Shown piece after piece: positions 46,315 through 54,785 of a stretch of 62,141 nt of DNA (position 1 is the stretch's first letter; every line of letters starts with the position of its first letter). The notes below the pieces were generated by a model that saw only the letters and a list, made by a program, of their open reading frames with translations, was not told the DNA's origin and ran no database searches. The position numbers and the translations under genes were made by a program. The stretch comes from Acidobacteriota bacterium (lineage in GTDB: Bacteria > Acidobacteriota > Terriglobia > Terriglobales > Acidobacteriaceae), in the NCBI GenBank assembly GCA_018268775.1, contig JAFDVV010000029.1, forward strand, positions 81,186 to 143,326. Direction: 5' to 3'.

Positions 46315-47451
46315 TTGAGCGTTCTGATGGAAGAGGTCGCGGCCGTATCCGCGACAGATGCAGTTCAGGATTCCTGTTCCCTCGACAACTACCTGTCGCA
46401 ACCGGACCACACCATGGACGACCGTATCGCCGCGGCGCGCGCCACGCTTGGGACCGACGTCGTTCTGCTGGGGCACCATTACCAGCGCGACGAGGTGATC
46501 CGGTTTGCCGACTACACCGGCGACAGCTACAAGCTGTCGAAGATCGCCTCGCAGACGGACGCGAAGTACATGCTCTTCTGCGGCGTGCACTTTATGGCGG
46601 AGACAGCCGACGTACTGGCGAAGCCGTGGCAGCAGGTTATCCTGCCCGACCTCAATGCGGGCTGCTCTATGGCCGACATGGCTGAGATTGGCCAGGTGGA
46701 GGACTGCTGGGAGTCCCTGGGGCCAGACGGCAAAAGCGAATTGATTCCGCTGACCTACATGAACTCCGCCGCAGCCATCAAGGCGTTCTGCGGCGAGCGC
46801 GGCGGATTGGTCTGCACCTCGTCGAACGCACGCGGGGCATTTGAGTGGGCCTTCGCTCGCGGCGAGAAGATTCTCTTTCTTCCCGATCAGCACCTGGGCC
46901 GCAACACAGCCTTCGCCATGGGAATCCCCCTGAGCGAGATGGTGGTGTGGGACCCCTATCAGATCAACGGAGGCGTCTCGCCTGATCGGCTGAAGGCCGC
47001 GAAGATCATCCTGTGGAAGGGACACTGCTCGGTGCATCAGCGCTTCCTGCCGGAGCACGTCGATCGCATCCGTTCGAACTATCCGCAGATGCAGGTGATC
47101 GTGCATCCCGAGTGCCGCTGGGAGGTCTGCCAGAAGGCCGACGCGATCGGCTCGACGGAGCGCATCATCGAGGTGATCGAGAAAGCCCCTGAAGGCGCGA
47201 GCTTTGCCGTGGGCACGGAGATTCATCTCGTCAACCGGCTGGCCAAGCGCTTCGCTCCGCTGGGCAAGAAGATCATCACGCTCGACGACTCGGGCTGCCT
47301 GTGCACAACGATGTATCGCATATCGCCGCAACACCTGGCGTGGGCGCTTGAGAACCTTGTGCAGGGCAACGTCGTCAACCGCATCAAGGTAGATGACGAC
47401 GTGAAACACTGGGCAAAGGTAGCTCTGGACAGGATGCTTGAGGTCCGATGA
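46315..47451 (+). CDS. nadA: Quinolinate synthase
   Basis: A 378-residue 4Fe-4S enzyme condensing iminoaspartate with dihydroxyacetone phosphate to quinolinate in NAD synthesis. Seen: LLGHHYQRDEVIRFADYTGDSY, LFCGVHFMAETAD with the first ligand cysteine, TYMNSAAAIKAFCGERGGLVCTSSNA, and late CLCTTMYRISPQHL. The start TTG is preceded by GGCGGAG four bases away; an ATG four codons on is the alternative. It makes a pathway pair with nadB at 59353, which is not adjacent. Confidence 0.95.
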   Translation: MSVLMEEVAAVSATDAVQDSCSLDNYLSQPDHTMDDRIAAARATLGTDVVLLGHHYQRDEVIRFADYTGDSYKLSKIASQTDAKYMLFCGVHFMAETADVLAKPWQQVILPDLNAGCSMADMAEIGQVEDCWESLGPDGKSELIPLTYMNSAAAIKAFCGERGGLVCTSSNARGAFEWAFARGEKILFLPDQHLGRNTAFAMGIPLSEMVVWDPYQINGGVSPDRLKAAKIILWKGHCSVHQRFLPEHVDRIRSNYPQMQVIVHPECRWEVCQKADAIGSTERIIEVIEKAPEGASFAVGTEIHLVNRLAKRFAPLGKKIITLDDSGCLCTTMYRISPQHLAWALENLVQGNVVNRIKVDDDVKHWAKVALDRMLEVR

Positions 47452-47527
47452 TCAAGCAGCACTTCTACGAGAGCTTATACTTCACACAGTGGGCTGTTTC
47501 GTTTCCCTACTTCTCTGAGGCACGGGC

Positions 47528-47965
47528 TTGAGCAAGACCTTCACACTCGACGAAGCACAGGCGCTATTGCCGGTACTGGAGACCCTGCTGCGTCGCGCGC
47601 AGACCCAAGGGCGGCGCTGCGCTGAGATCGAGGTTGAGCTTGAACAGCTTCGCCAGCAGATCGCCCTCGCCGGCGGCATGCACATCGATGTCACAGGCAC
47701 TGCCCGCCGTCGCGCCGAACGCGACAAGGCCTTGCAGGACACAAAGGACGCGCTTGCCGAGATCGAGGCGATCGGTGTGCAGGTGAAGGACCTGGAAAAA
47801 GGCCTGCTCGATTTTCCGTGCCTCATCGACGGAAAGACCGTGCTGCTGTGCTGGAAGCAGGGCGAGGAGGCGATCGCCTTCTGGCACTCGACCGAAGACG
47901 GCTTCGCCGGTCGCAAGCCGCTGGACGCGCGTTTCGGGAGACCGGAGCGCGATCGCCCAAACTGA
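47528..47965 (+). CDS. DUF2203-family protein
   Basis: A 145-residue protein starting at TTG: KTFTLDEAQALLPVLETLLR, a helical coiled region (RRCAEIEVELEQLRQQIALA), a central ARRRAERDKALQDTKDAL, then GVQVKDLEKGLLDFPCLIDG and CWKQGEEAIAFWHSTEDGFAGRKPL. This is the pattern of DUF2203, whose function is unknown. It lies 76 bases after nadA on the same strand. Confidence 0.85.
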   Translation: MSKTFTLDEAQALLPVLETLLRRAQTQGRRCAEIEVELEQLRQQIALAGGMHIDVTGTARRRAERDKALQDTKDALAEIEAIGVQVKDLEKGLLDFPCLIDGKTVLLCWKQGEEAIAFWHSTEDGFAGRKPLDARFGRPERDRPN

Positions 47966-47969
47966 ATCG

Positions 47970-48350
47970 TCAGGGCGCGACCAGCCAGTCGTACTGATCC
48001 TCCGTCAGCGGAACGACGGAGAGCCGGAACTGGCGGAACATGATCGAGCCTTTGAAGACTCCAGCATCGCGGATCTCCGCCAGGGGCTTTTCGCGCTTGA
48101 GCTTCTTGACCGGAGCGATGCGGACAATGGGGTTCTTCGGGTCCGCCGCATCGACCGAGACCACCTTTGCCGTGCCGATGGCCGCCTTGCCGATGTTCGA
48201 ATGGTAGATGACGAGCTTTTCGCCCTTCTTCATGTTGCGCAACGTCAGCAGCGCCTGGTTGTTGGAGATGCCGTCCCACGTCGTCTCTCCGTCGCGCACC
48301 AGGTCGTCGTAGGAGTACTTGTTCGGTTCTGTCTTCAGAAGATAAGGCAT
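47970..48350 (-). CDS. EVE-domain (thymocyte nuclear protein 1-like) protein
   Basis: A 126-residue protein: YLLKTEPNKYSYDDL, TTWDGISNNQALLTLRNMKK, VIYHSNIGKAAIGTAKVV, and end QFRLSVVPLTEDQYDWL. EVE domains are PUA-like and in some systems bind modified bases (5-methylcytosine or modified RNA). The ATG at 48350 starts exactly at the conserved MPYLLKTEP; the longer start adds sequence unmatched by the family. It is convergent with the DUF2203 gene. Confidence 0.9.
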   Translation of the reverse strand: MPYLLKTEPNKYSYDDLVRDGETTWDGISNNQALLTLRNMKKGEKLVIYHSNIGKAAIGTAKVVSVDAADPKNPIVRIAPVKKLKREKPLAEIRDAGVFKGSIMFRQFRLSVVPLTEDQYDWLVAP

Positions 48351-48405
48351 GGAGACAGGGTATAGGGTTTTTCCGCTTCGTACATGCATACCCACTCCCT
48401 GTTTT

Positions 48406-49227
48406 TCAGCCTCCAAGGTCGAGCAGCTTTACCTCATTCAACTGCTGTCCAAGAAACACGGAGCCGAGGCGCTGAAACTTTTCCACCGAATCGGTCGCGT
48501 AAAACTCGCAGACAGGGGGTTCCCCGGCGGCCGTCGCGGCCGGCAGCAGAGCGGCGACTGCCTGCGCGGTGGCGTTGGCAGAGTCGATCACCTTCATCGG
48601 GTGGCGCAGCGTCTGGAGTGTCGTCTCGATCAACGGCTTCAGCAAGGGATAGTGCGTGCAGCCGAGCAGCAGCGTGTCTGCCGTGGGGGCCTGAGCCAAG
48701 GCTTCGATCAGGTAGATGCGCAGCACGTCGAGCGTCACCGATTTGTAGAGCGGCTGGTCCAGCCACCCCTCCTCCACCAGTGGGACCAGCAGAGGGCAGG
48801 CCTTCTCCGTGGCCTTGATCCCGAGCGCGTTGAGTGCGCGGGTGTAGGCCCCCGACTGCGTCGTCGCCGCCGTGGCGAGAACGAGCACCTCTGGGTGCGA
48901 TGGCGTGGCGGCGGCAGCCCGCGCTCCCGGGCCGATCACGCCCACAACGGGGATCGGCATGGCAGCCTGAATCTCTTCCAGGGCGAGTGCCGTGGCCGTG
49001 TTGCAAGCGACCACCAGCAGGTCAGCCCCCTGCTCCCGCAGAAACTGCGCGCTCGAAAGCGCGTAGCGGGCAATAGTCTCGCGCGACTTGGAGCCATAAG
49101 GAAGCCGCGCCGTATCGCCCAGGTAGACGTAGCGGGCTGAGGGTGCCAGCGAGAGCAGCTCGCGCAGAACGGTGAGTCCGCCGAATCCTGAGTCGAAGAC
49201 GCCAATCGTGGGGCGCAGAGAATTCAT
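48406..49227 (-). CDS. murI: Glutamate racemase
   Basis: A 273-residue cofactor-independent racemase that supplies D-glutamate for peptidoglycan. Both catalytic cysteines are present: VVACNTATALALE and LLGCTHYPLLKP, and FDSGFGGLTVLRE and YLGDTARLPYGSKS mark the substrate site. The ATG overlaps the upstream GerMN gene by four bases. It is the last gene of a three-gene envelope operon with a GerMN protein and an amidase. Confidence 0.95.
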   Translation of the reverse strand: MNSLRPTIGVFDSGFGGLTVLRELLSLAPSARYVYLGDTARLPYGSKSRETIARYALSSAQFLREQGADLLVVACNTATALALEEIQAAMPIPVVGVIGPGARAAAATPSHPEVLVLATAATTQSGAYTRALNALGIKATEKACPLLVPLVEEGWLDQPLYKSVTLDVLRIYLIEALAQAPTADTLLLGCTHYPLLKPLIETTLQTLRHPMKVIDSANATAQAVAALLPAATAAGEPPVCEFYATDSVEKFQRLGSVFLGQQLNEVKLLDLGG

Positions 49228-49853
49228 GGCTGGGTTGCGGCCTCGCTTGGTGCTGTGGGCCGCGCCGTTGTATCGACCGCCGGATACTCACGGCCGAGAT
49301 CGGCGTGTCCCGCCAGCGTGTCGCGGGGCTGACCGTCCACCAGAAAACGGACCTTCGTAATCTGCGGCAGCGCCCCATGAAGCGTACCGACGATGGACTT
49401 AACGGTCAGGTCTTCCACCTCAACACCGGAGGGGTGACTGCCTGCGAAGGCCCCGCGTAGGTTGACGATGGCAATCTGCCCCTTCTCCTTTGAAGCGGGA
49501 TCGGCAAGCAGAAACACATCGTCGACGAAAGGGCCGCTTTGCAGAGGATGTGCTGAGCCGGGTTGAGCATACTGCGCCAGCAGGTATTCGAGGAGCGCTC
49601 GCGCACGCTGCGAAGGCTCCTGCGGCAATGCGACCTTTGCGCCCGTGGGAGTGATCGTAGCGTCGGCGTCATTGGCAACATAGAGAGTGACCTCCTCCAG
49701 AGCCGCTGAAGACGGTGCGGCGATGGGGGTGGCGTCGTTGAGCGCGGTCAGCCGCTTGTGGGCCTGCTGACAGCCGCGCAGCAGGAAAGCCATCATCAGC
49801 AGGATGCTTCCCACCAGGCTCCAGAAGAGAATGCGCTGATAACGAGGGATCAT
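49224..49853 (-). CDS. GerMN-domain membrane-anchored protein
   Basis: A 209-residue protein with an N-terminal membrane anchor (ILFWSLVGSILLMMAFLL) and a GerMN-like domain (EVTLYVANDADATITPTG, LLEYLLAQYA, IAIVNLRGAFAGS, IVGTLHGALPQITKVRFLVD). GerMN domains occur in spore germination GerM and in lipoproteins of non-sporulating bacteria, presumably binding peptidoglycan-related ligands. Overlaps of four bases on both sides indicate tight coupling with murI and the amidase. Confidence 0.85.
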   Translation of the reverse strand: MIPRYQRILFWSLVGSILLMMAFLLRGCQQAHKRLTALNDATPIAAPSSAALEEVTLYVANDADATITPTGAKVALPQEPSQRARALLEYLLAQYAQPGSAHPLQSGPFVDDVFLLADPASKEKGQIAIVNLRGAFAGSHPSGVEVEDLTVKSIVGTLHGALPQITKVRFLVDGQPRDTLAGHADLGREYPAVDTTARPTAPSEAATQP

Positions 49854-50713
49854 CGCGCGCCCCCCGGATTTGCGGCAGGTGTAGGAGCAGGCGGGTTCGC
49901 GGCAGGCGTAGGTACGGCGGGTTTGGGAGCAGGCGCTGCCTCAGGCGTTGCCGGTCGCTGCGTTGGAGATGCTGTGGCTGGCGCAGGAGCGTTATGTGTG
50001 CGGTAGCTGGCAAGCCCGAGGGCGATCGCCTCCGCTACATGCTGCTGATAGGCGGCGTCGGTCACGGGGGAACGACTTCCTCCGGCTGGAACCAGTGGCG
50101 CAATCTCGACGACGATCGCCGGACAGATCAGGTTGTCGATCGGAGGCACCGAAGCCCGCAGCAGAATGACGGGCAGGTGCGCATTCGAGAGCGCGAGGCC
50201 GACCTCGTTTGCCAGCCGCAGGCTGCTTGCCGAGTACCCCGCCTGGGCCTCATCCCAGCGCAGCGCACGGGGCTGTGCATCGTCCGAAGGGTTCAGCGGA
50301 GAAGATGCGACGTGGACGCCGACGCCACTCGATGTCGCATGCAGCAGGAGACACGCCAGCGGACGGGCGTGGTTCATCGTCCCGGCGCGCTGGTCGGCCG
50401 TCAGTATCTCCGCTGGGTCGGAGTCGCGCGTTGCGGCAACGGCAAACCCCTGTGCCGCAAGCAGAGGACGCAGTCGCTGGGCAAACGCCAGGGTCACGCT
50501 CTTTTCCAGAACGTCGTCCGGCAACTGCGCCCCGTTGTCTAGGCCGCCGTGCGCCGGGTCCACCACAATCACGTTGCGGTAGAACGAAGGAAGGGGCTTC
50601 GGCAGCGACGCCACGGCAGGCTGCGGCGTCGCAGGCGCCTGCGCGGCACCGGCAACGCAGCACAGGGCCAACGCGGTCGCGGCTTTGAGGATGGAGAGGC
50701 GGGTGTCGATCAC
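49850..50713 (-). CDS. N-acetylmuramoyl-L-alanine amidase, AmiC-type (Amidase_3)
   Basis: A 287-residue protein with a signal peptide (SILKAATALALCCVAGAAQA). Zinc and catalytic residues are readable: VVDPAHGGLDNGA (His), VLEKSVTLAFA (Glu), LLLHATSSGVGVHV (His), and PAIVVEIAPL (Glu). The loop between is longer and less conserved than in AmiC, and the end is Pro/Ala-rich. It would cleave the amide bond between muramic acid and the stem peptide. The GTG at 50713 is chosen because it places the signal peptide at the N-terminus, but the site is weak. First gene of the murI operon. Confidence 0.85.
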   Translation of the reverse strand: MIDTRLSILKAATALALCCVAGAAQAPATPQPAVASLPKPLPSFYRNVIVVDPAHGGLDNGAQLPDDVLEKSVTLAFAQRLRPLLAAQGFAVAATRDSDPAEILTADQRAGTMNHARPLACLLLHATSSGVGVHVASSPLNPSDDAQPRALRWDEAQAGYSASSLRLANEVGLALSNAHLPVILLRASVPPIDNLICPAIVVEIAPLVPAGGSRSPVTDAAYQQHVAEAIALGLASYRTHNAPAPATASPTQRPATPEAAPAPKPAVPTPAANPPAPTPAANPGGAR

Positions 50714-50779
50714 GGCTCGTGGGGAGTGCGCTTCGATTGTACTGGCAGTGGTGGCGTTCCGTATTGCTGTTTGAATTGC

Positions 50780-50804
50780 GCGGCCCGGGATTCGAACGGG
50801 CCGC
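50780..50804 (-). terminator. Hairpin downstream of the DUF1015 gene
   Basis: Arms GCGGCCCG and CGGGCCGC with a nine-base loop, perfect eight-base stem, 11 bases after the DUF1015 stop and before the amidase gene. There is no T-run on the minus strand, so it may stop transcription weakly or protect the RNA end. Confidence 0.45.
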
Positions 50805-50815
50805 TCCATGGGGTT

Positions 50816-52252
50816 TTAGTCCAGTGCGTAGATGGCAAGACCGCTGAGCAGCTTGGGGTAGAAGTCGGTCGACTTCTGCGGCATCACATCGCCCGCAAGA
50901 GAGACGTCCTTCAACTGTTCAAGTGTGATCGGCTTGATCAGGAAGGCGATATTGGCCTCGCCGTTCGTCACCAGCGCTGCCGCCTCGTCGGCCTCGCGCA
51001 GGTACTGCACGTTGCCCAGCCGGGTGATCGTCTCCTGGTCCAGTCCCAGCAACTTGTCGAGCACAACGCGGTGCAACTGCACAACATCGAGTTGACGTTG
51101 ACGCGCGGGCAGGTCCCTGAGCGCCTCGTCCATCGCCTCGGGCTTCGCCGTCAGCAGGTAGTTGCCATCGATGGTGACAGCGATGAAGGCTGTGGCAGAC
51201 ACACTATTGAGATCGGCTATCATCATTTGCACTGTATTGTCCTGCCGTTGGCGTGCTTGCTCTTCACTCAGAATAGGCAGAGAACCTAGTGAATGCCTGA
51301 ACCGGGTATAGTCGATCTCTTTTATGTCAAAGTACGCGCTCGCCCTGGTAATAAAGTCGGGCGAAGAGAAACCTTCAAGGCCATGCACGACGCGATGCGT
51401 GGGCAGGATCGTGATTCCCGGGGCATCCATATTGACGAAGGTCATCATCATCGCCGCCTCGGGGAAGGCCGGAACGGGCAGGTTACCCGGTGAAACCTTC
51501 TCGTCCTCGTCGCGCGGCTGGTTCAACGGCAGCTTCAACTGCGCCGAGCGCTCCTTCGCGTAAGCGACCGAGGTCTCATAGCGGTGGTGGCCATCGGCGA
51601 TAATCAGCTTCTTGTCTGCCATGGCCGTGACGATCAGGTTGATCAGGTTCGGGTCGGTGAGCCTCCAGACTTTGTGGACGACGCCGTACTCGTCGGTGAT
51701 CGCCAGGTCGGCCGGGTTGTCGTCGAATCCGTTGGGACCTCTGGCGCCGAAGATCAGCTTCTCTGCCGTGAACGCCGGGTCGGAGTAGAGCATGTAAATC
51801 TGCTCGCAGTAGGCGCGCGTGGCCTTGAACAGGCTCATGCGGTCGCTCTTGTGCTTGGGGAAGGTCTGCTCGTGGCGGTAGACGACCTTGTCGGCATAGT
51901 CGTAGAGATGGCCAAGCGCGATGAAGCCGCGACGCTCGCGCACCTCGCCGGAGTGAGGCACGGTATAGGTCTGCGAGTAGCCGTAGAGCGCGGGCTCCGC
52001 CTCTTCGGCCAGGATGTGGTCTTTGCGCCACTCCTTTAGAGTTGCGGCGGCGCGGGTGTAGACGTTCTCCTCTTCGGTGTCGCCGGGCAGGTGCTTGCCC
52101 AGGATGACGCGGACCAGGTTGTAGGGACTGGCCGCGTAGTAGCGCTCCTGCATGGCCGGCGAGATCTTGTCGTACGGCTGGGTGACAACGTCTTCCATGT
52201 TGACGCGGGCGGGATCGTACCGGAGGGCGCGAAAGGGATAGATGCGGGCCAT
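50816..52252 (-). CDS. DUF1015-family protein
   Basis: A 478-residue protein: ARIYPFRALRYDPARVNMED, VVTQPYDKISPAMQERYYA, NLVRVILGK, RRGFIALGHLYDY, HEQTFPKHKSDRMSLFKA and the characteristic LIIADGHHRYETSVAYAKE. It is a conserved bacterial family without settled function; the DGHHR motif suggests a ParB/SerK-like nucleotide-binding fold, a guess from the motif. I chose the ATG at 52252, where conserved sequence begins. Confidence 0.9.
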   Translation of the reverse strand: MARIYPFRALRYDPARVNMEDVVTQPYDKISPAMQERYYAASPYNLVRVILGKHLPGDTEEENVYTRAAATLKEWRKDHILAEEAEPALYGYSQTYTVPHSGEVRERRGFIALGHLYDYADKVVYRHEQTFPKHKSDRMSLFKATRAYCEQIYMLYSDPAFTAEKLIFGARGPNGFDDNPADLAITDEYGVVHKVWRLTDPNLINLIVTAMADKKLIIADGHHRYETSVAYAKERSAQLKLPLNQPRDEDEKVSPGNLPVPAFPEAAMMMTFVNMDAPGITILPTHRVVHGLEGFSSPDFITRASAYFDIKEIDYTRFRHSLGSLPILSEEQARQRQDNTVQMMIADLNSVSATAFIAVTIDGNYLLTAKPEAMDEALRDLPARQRQLDVVQLHRVVLDKLLGLDQETITRLGNVQYLREADEAAALVTNGEANIAFLIKPITLEQLKDVSLAGDVMPQKSTDFYPKLLSGLAIYALD

Positions 52253-52544
52253 ACTGGTCTCTCGGTCTCCAAATCGAAGGATGTGTACGATTGTACGGGC
52301 TTTGGGTAAAGCACCTGCAACCGGAGGTCCTGGCAGGTCTTCCCGGCTTGCGCGTCCGGATGTTTGCAAAAGGATGACAACCCCGTTGCAGCCAACGTCT
52401 ATCTTAAAGAGTGGGCGTAACGTCCTGCGGGATTTCGGTGTATAGTCTGCGGACGGAGTTCGATTCGGAGACATTGTTCCTCTACCGGTAAACGAACGAG
52501 AAGGCTTTCAGATCGCCGGCCAGTACGCAGTCCAGGTCGCGGAG
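52253..52544. promoter_or_regulatory. Divergent promoter region, DUF1015 / VWFA gene pair
   Basis: 292 bases with no gene. A TGTATAGT extended -10-like element near 52439 is the best candidate for the VWFA operon promoter. No inverted repeat of note was seen. Confidence 0.35.
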
Positions 52545-53645
52545 ATGACCAAGGCCATGCAGGATGTAAGAAGAGTTTTCGGTTGCAGGGTCAAGCGGCC
52601 ATCCCGCCGCTGGTTTGTTGTCGCCGCCCTGTGGGTATTTCTGGCGGCGATGCCGGGTGTCGGAACGCAATCCGCCCTCGCGCAGGAGAACCCGCTCGGC
52701 GAGGTGCATACCCCAACCCCGCCACCTCCCCCAAAGACGCCTGAAGAGTCAAAGCCTGTGCTCGAAGGGCCGGATGCTGTCGCGGCCGGGGCAACCGCCC
52801 ACCGGCGCGACTCGAGGATTCGGGTCGACGTCAACCTTGTCCTGGTGCCCGCGACCGTCACCGACCCGCTCAACCGCCTGGTCACCGGGCTTGAAAAAGA
52901 GAACTTTGAGGTCTACGACAACAACGTCGGCCAGTCGATCAAGAGCTTCTCCACCGAAGACGCTCCGGTCACCATTGGCATCGTCTTCGACCTCAGCGGC
53001 AGCATGAGCTCCAAGTTCATGCGCGCCCGCAAGGCGCTCAGCGAGTTCCTCCGCACCTCGAACCCGCTGGACGAGTTCTTCGTCGTCGGCTTCAACGACC
53101 GCCCGGCGGTGATCGTGGACTACACCTCGGACGTGGACGACGTAGAAGCGCGCATGGTGATGCTGAAGCCCGAGAACCGCACGGCGCTGATCGATGCCGT
53201 TTATCTGGGAATGAACAAACTGCGCGATGCCAAGTATGAGCGCAAGGCCCTGCTCATCATCTCCGACGGAGGCGACAACCGCAGCCGCTACACCGAAGGC
53301 GAGTTGCGCCGGGCGGTGCGTGAGAGCGACGTACAGATTTACTCCATCGGCATCTTCGACCAGTACGCTCCGACTCAGGAAGAGCAGATGGGGCCGGTCC
53401 TTCTGAGCGATATCTGCGAGATGACCGGCGGCCGGCTGTTCCGCGTAGGCGACATCGCCGACCTGAGCGATATCGCGACGCGCATCAGCGCCGAGCTGCG
53501 CAACGAATACGTGCTCGGCTACAGGCCATCGGACATGAAGAAGGACGGCAACTGGCGTAAATTGAAGATACGACTTGTGCCGCCTCCCGGACTGCCTCCG
53601 CTGACGGTACACAATCGCCAGGGGTACTATGCGCCTTCGGAGTAG
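52545..53645 (+). CDS. VWFA-related acidobacterial exported protein 1
   Basis: A 366-residue protein: signal/anchor (RRWFVVAALWVFLAAMPGVG), Pro-rich linker, then VDVNLVLVPATVTDPLNRLV and a von Willebrand A domain with MIDAS residues in VFDLSGSMSS and IISDGGDN. The C-terminal ELRNEYVLGYRPSDMKKDGN with YYAPSE matches the acidobacterial VWFA-related family. These domains bind metal and ligand proteins at the cell surface. The start has GGAG directly abutting, so the exact start is uncertain. It overlaps the next gene by 17 bases. Confidence 0.85.
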   Translation: MTKAMQDVRRVFGCRVKRPSRRWFVVAALWVFLAAMPGVGTQSALAQENPLGEVHTPTPPPPPKTPEESKPVLEGPDAVAAGATAHRRDSRIRVDVNLVLVPATVTDPLNRLVTGLEKENFEVYDNNVGQSIKSFSTEDAPVTIGIVFDLSGSMSSKFMRARKALSEFLRTSNPLDEFFVVGFNDRPAVIVDYTSDVDDVEARMVMLKPENRTALIDAVYLGMNKLRDAKYERKALLIISDGGDNRSRYTEGELRRAVRESDVQIYSIGIFDQYAPTQEEQMGPVLLSDICEMTGGRLFRVGDIADLSDIATRISAELRNEYVLGYRPSDMKKDGNWRKLKIRLVPPPGLPPLTVHNRQGYYAPSE

Positions 53646-54783
53646 AGCCCTGCCGCTACTGGCTGGGGTAGCGATGATCTTAACGCAGCCTGTGCAGGCA
53701 GGTGAGTTGGCCGTGATGGGGCAGCAACCCGCCGCGCAACAGGCCAGCCCTGTGTCCCAGCCGTCGCTTACGGTCGACCGCGACCCCATTGCCTCGCCCG
53801 ACCCGGACACCCCTGCACCGCGCGGCAGCAACGCGGACGAACCCGACCGGCCGGGGGTCATCGAGAAAGAGCACGGCAAATACACGCTTCGCACCGACGC
53901 CTACGAGGTGCGGCTGAACGCGACGGTACTCGACTCGAGCGGCAAATCGATCCTTACGCTCGGCAAGGACGACTTCCGCGTCTTTGAGGACGGCGTCCCG
54001 CAGACGATTGCGTCGTTCCGCCACGAGGACCTGCCAGTCTCGCTGGGCATCCTGATCGACAGCTCCGGCTCGATGTACGACAAGCGCGCCGCAGTGGAGC
54101 AGGCGGCCCTTGACCTGGTGAAGCTGTCGAACAAGGAAGACGAGGCCTTCGTCGTCGACTTCTCCTGGGAGGCGTTCATTGACCAGGACTTCACCAACGA
54201 TATCGACAAGCTGCGGCAGGGACTGAGCTATGTAAAGTCGAGCGGCGGCACCGCCATCTACGATGCGCTGGTCGCCTCTGCCGACTATCTCGCCAAGAAC
54301 GCCAAACACCCCAAGCAAGTGCTGTTGATTGTGACGGACGGCGAGGATAACGCCTCCACCGCGTCGCTCGAGCAGGCGATCCGCAGGATTCAGGATCTCG
54401 ACGGGCCGGTGATCTACAGCGTCGGCCTTCTCTTCGGTCAGGACACGGACAAGCGCGAGGCGCGGCATGCCCGCCGCGTACTGGAGACGCTGAGCGAACA
54501 GACGGGTGGCGCAGCGTACTTCCCCCGCTCGCTCAAGGAAGTAGACCCGATCGCCGCCGAGGTGGCCCGCGACATCCGCACGCAGTACACCATTGCGTAT
54601 CACTCCACCAAGTCGCCAACGCTTGGCGGGTATCGCCAGGTTCGCGTGGATGCCAAAGCAAAGAACATGGGCAAGCTCTCCGTTCGTACGCGAACCGGCT
54701 ATTACCCGAAGATAGCCAACAACCCGGCGAACGGCGATGCGGCGAACATCAAGCCCACTGGCTCTTTAGGTGGCCGGCCCTGA
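53629..54783 (+). CDS. VWFA-related acidobacterial exported protein 2
   Basis: A 384-residue paralogue of the preceding gene: signal peptide (LPLLAGVAMILTQPVQAGE), then EVRLNATVLDSSGKSILTLG, a VWA domain with MIDAS DSSGSMYDK and the later VTDGEDNAST, ending DIRTQYTIAYHSTK and VRTRTGYYPK. The ATG lies inside the end of gene 1 (17-base overlap) with AGGGG upstream, so the two are translated together. Presumably they act as a pair; the ligand is unknown. Confidence 0.88.
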   Translation: MRLRSRALPLLAGVAMILTQPVQAGELAVMGQQPAAQQASPVSQPSLTVDRDPIASPDPDTPAPRGSNADEPDRPGVIEKEHGKYTLRTDAYEVRLNATVLDSSGKSILTLGKDDFRVFEDGVPQTIASFRHEDLPVSLGILIDSSGSMYDKRAAVEQAALDLVKLSNKEDEAFVVDFSWEAFIDQDFTNDIDKLRQGLSYVKSSGGTAIYDALVASADYLAKNAKHPKQVLLIVTDGEDNASTASLEQAIRRIQDLDGPVIYSVGLLFGQDTDKREARHARRVLETLSEQTGGAAYFPRSLKEVDPIAAEVARDIRTQYTIAYHSTKSPTLGGYRQVRVDAKAKNMGKLSVRTRTGYYPKIANNPANGDAANIKPTGSLGGRP

Positions 54784-54785
54784 AG

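Noticed and set aside
46264..47409. Minus-strand ORF of 381 codons opposite nadA
   Set aside because: Antisense shadow of a well-conserved G+C-rich gene; no ribosome site or domain.
50780..50804. tRNA-like T-arm (GTTCGAATC on the minus strand)
   Set aside because: The stem pairs as one continuous eight-base hairpin with an eight- or nine-base loop rather than a T-arm, and no anticodon arm, D-arm or acceptor stem can be built around it. A tRNA-fragment attachment site is not supported.
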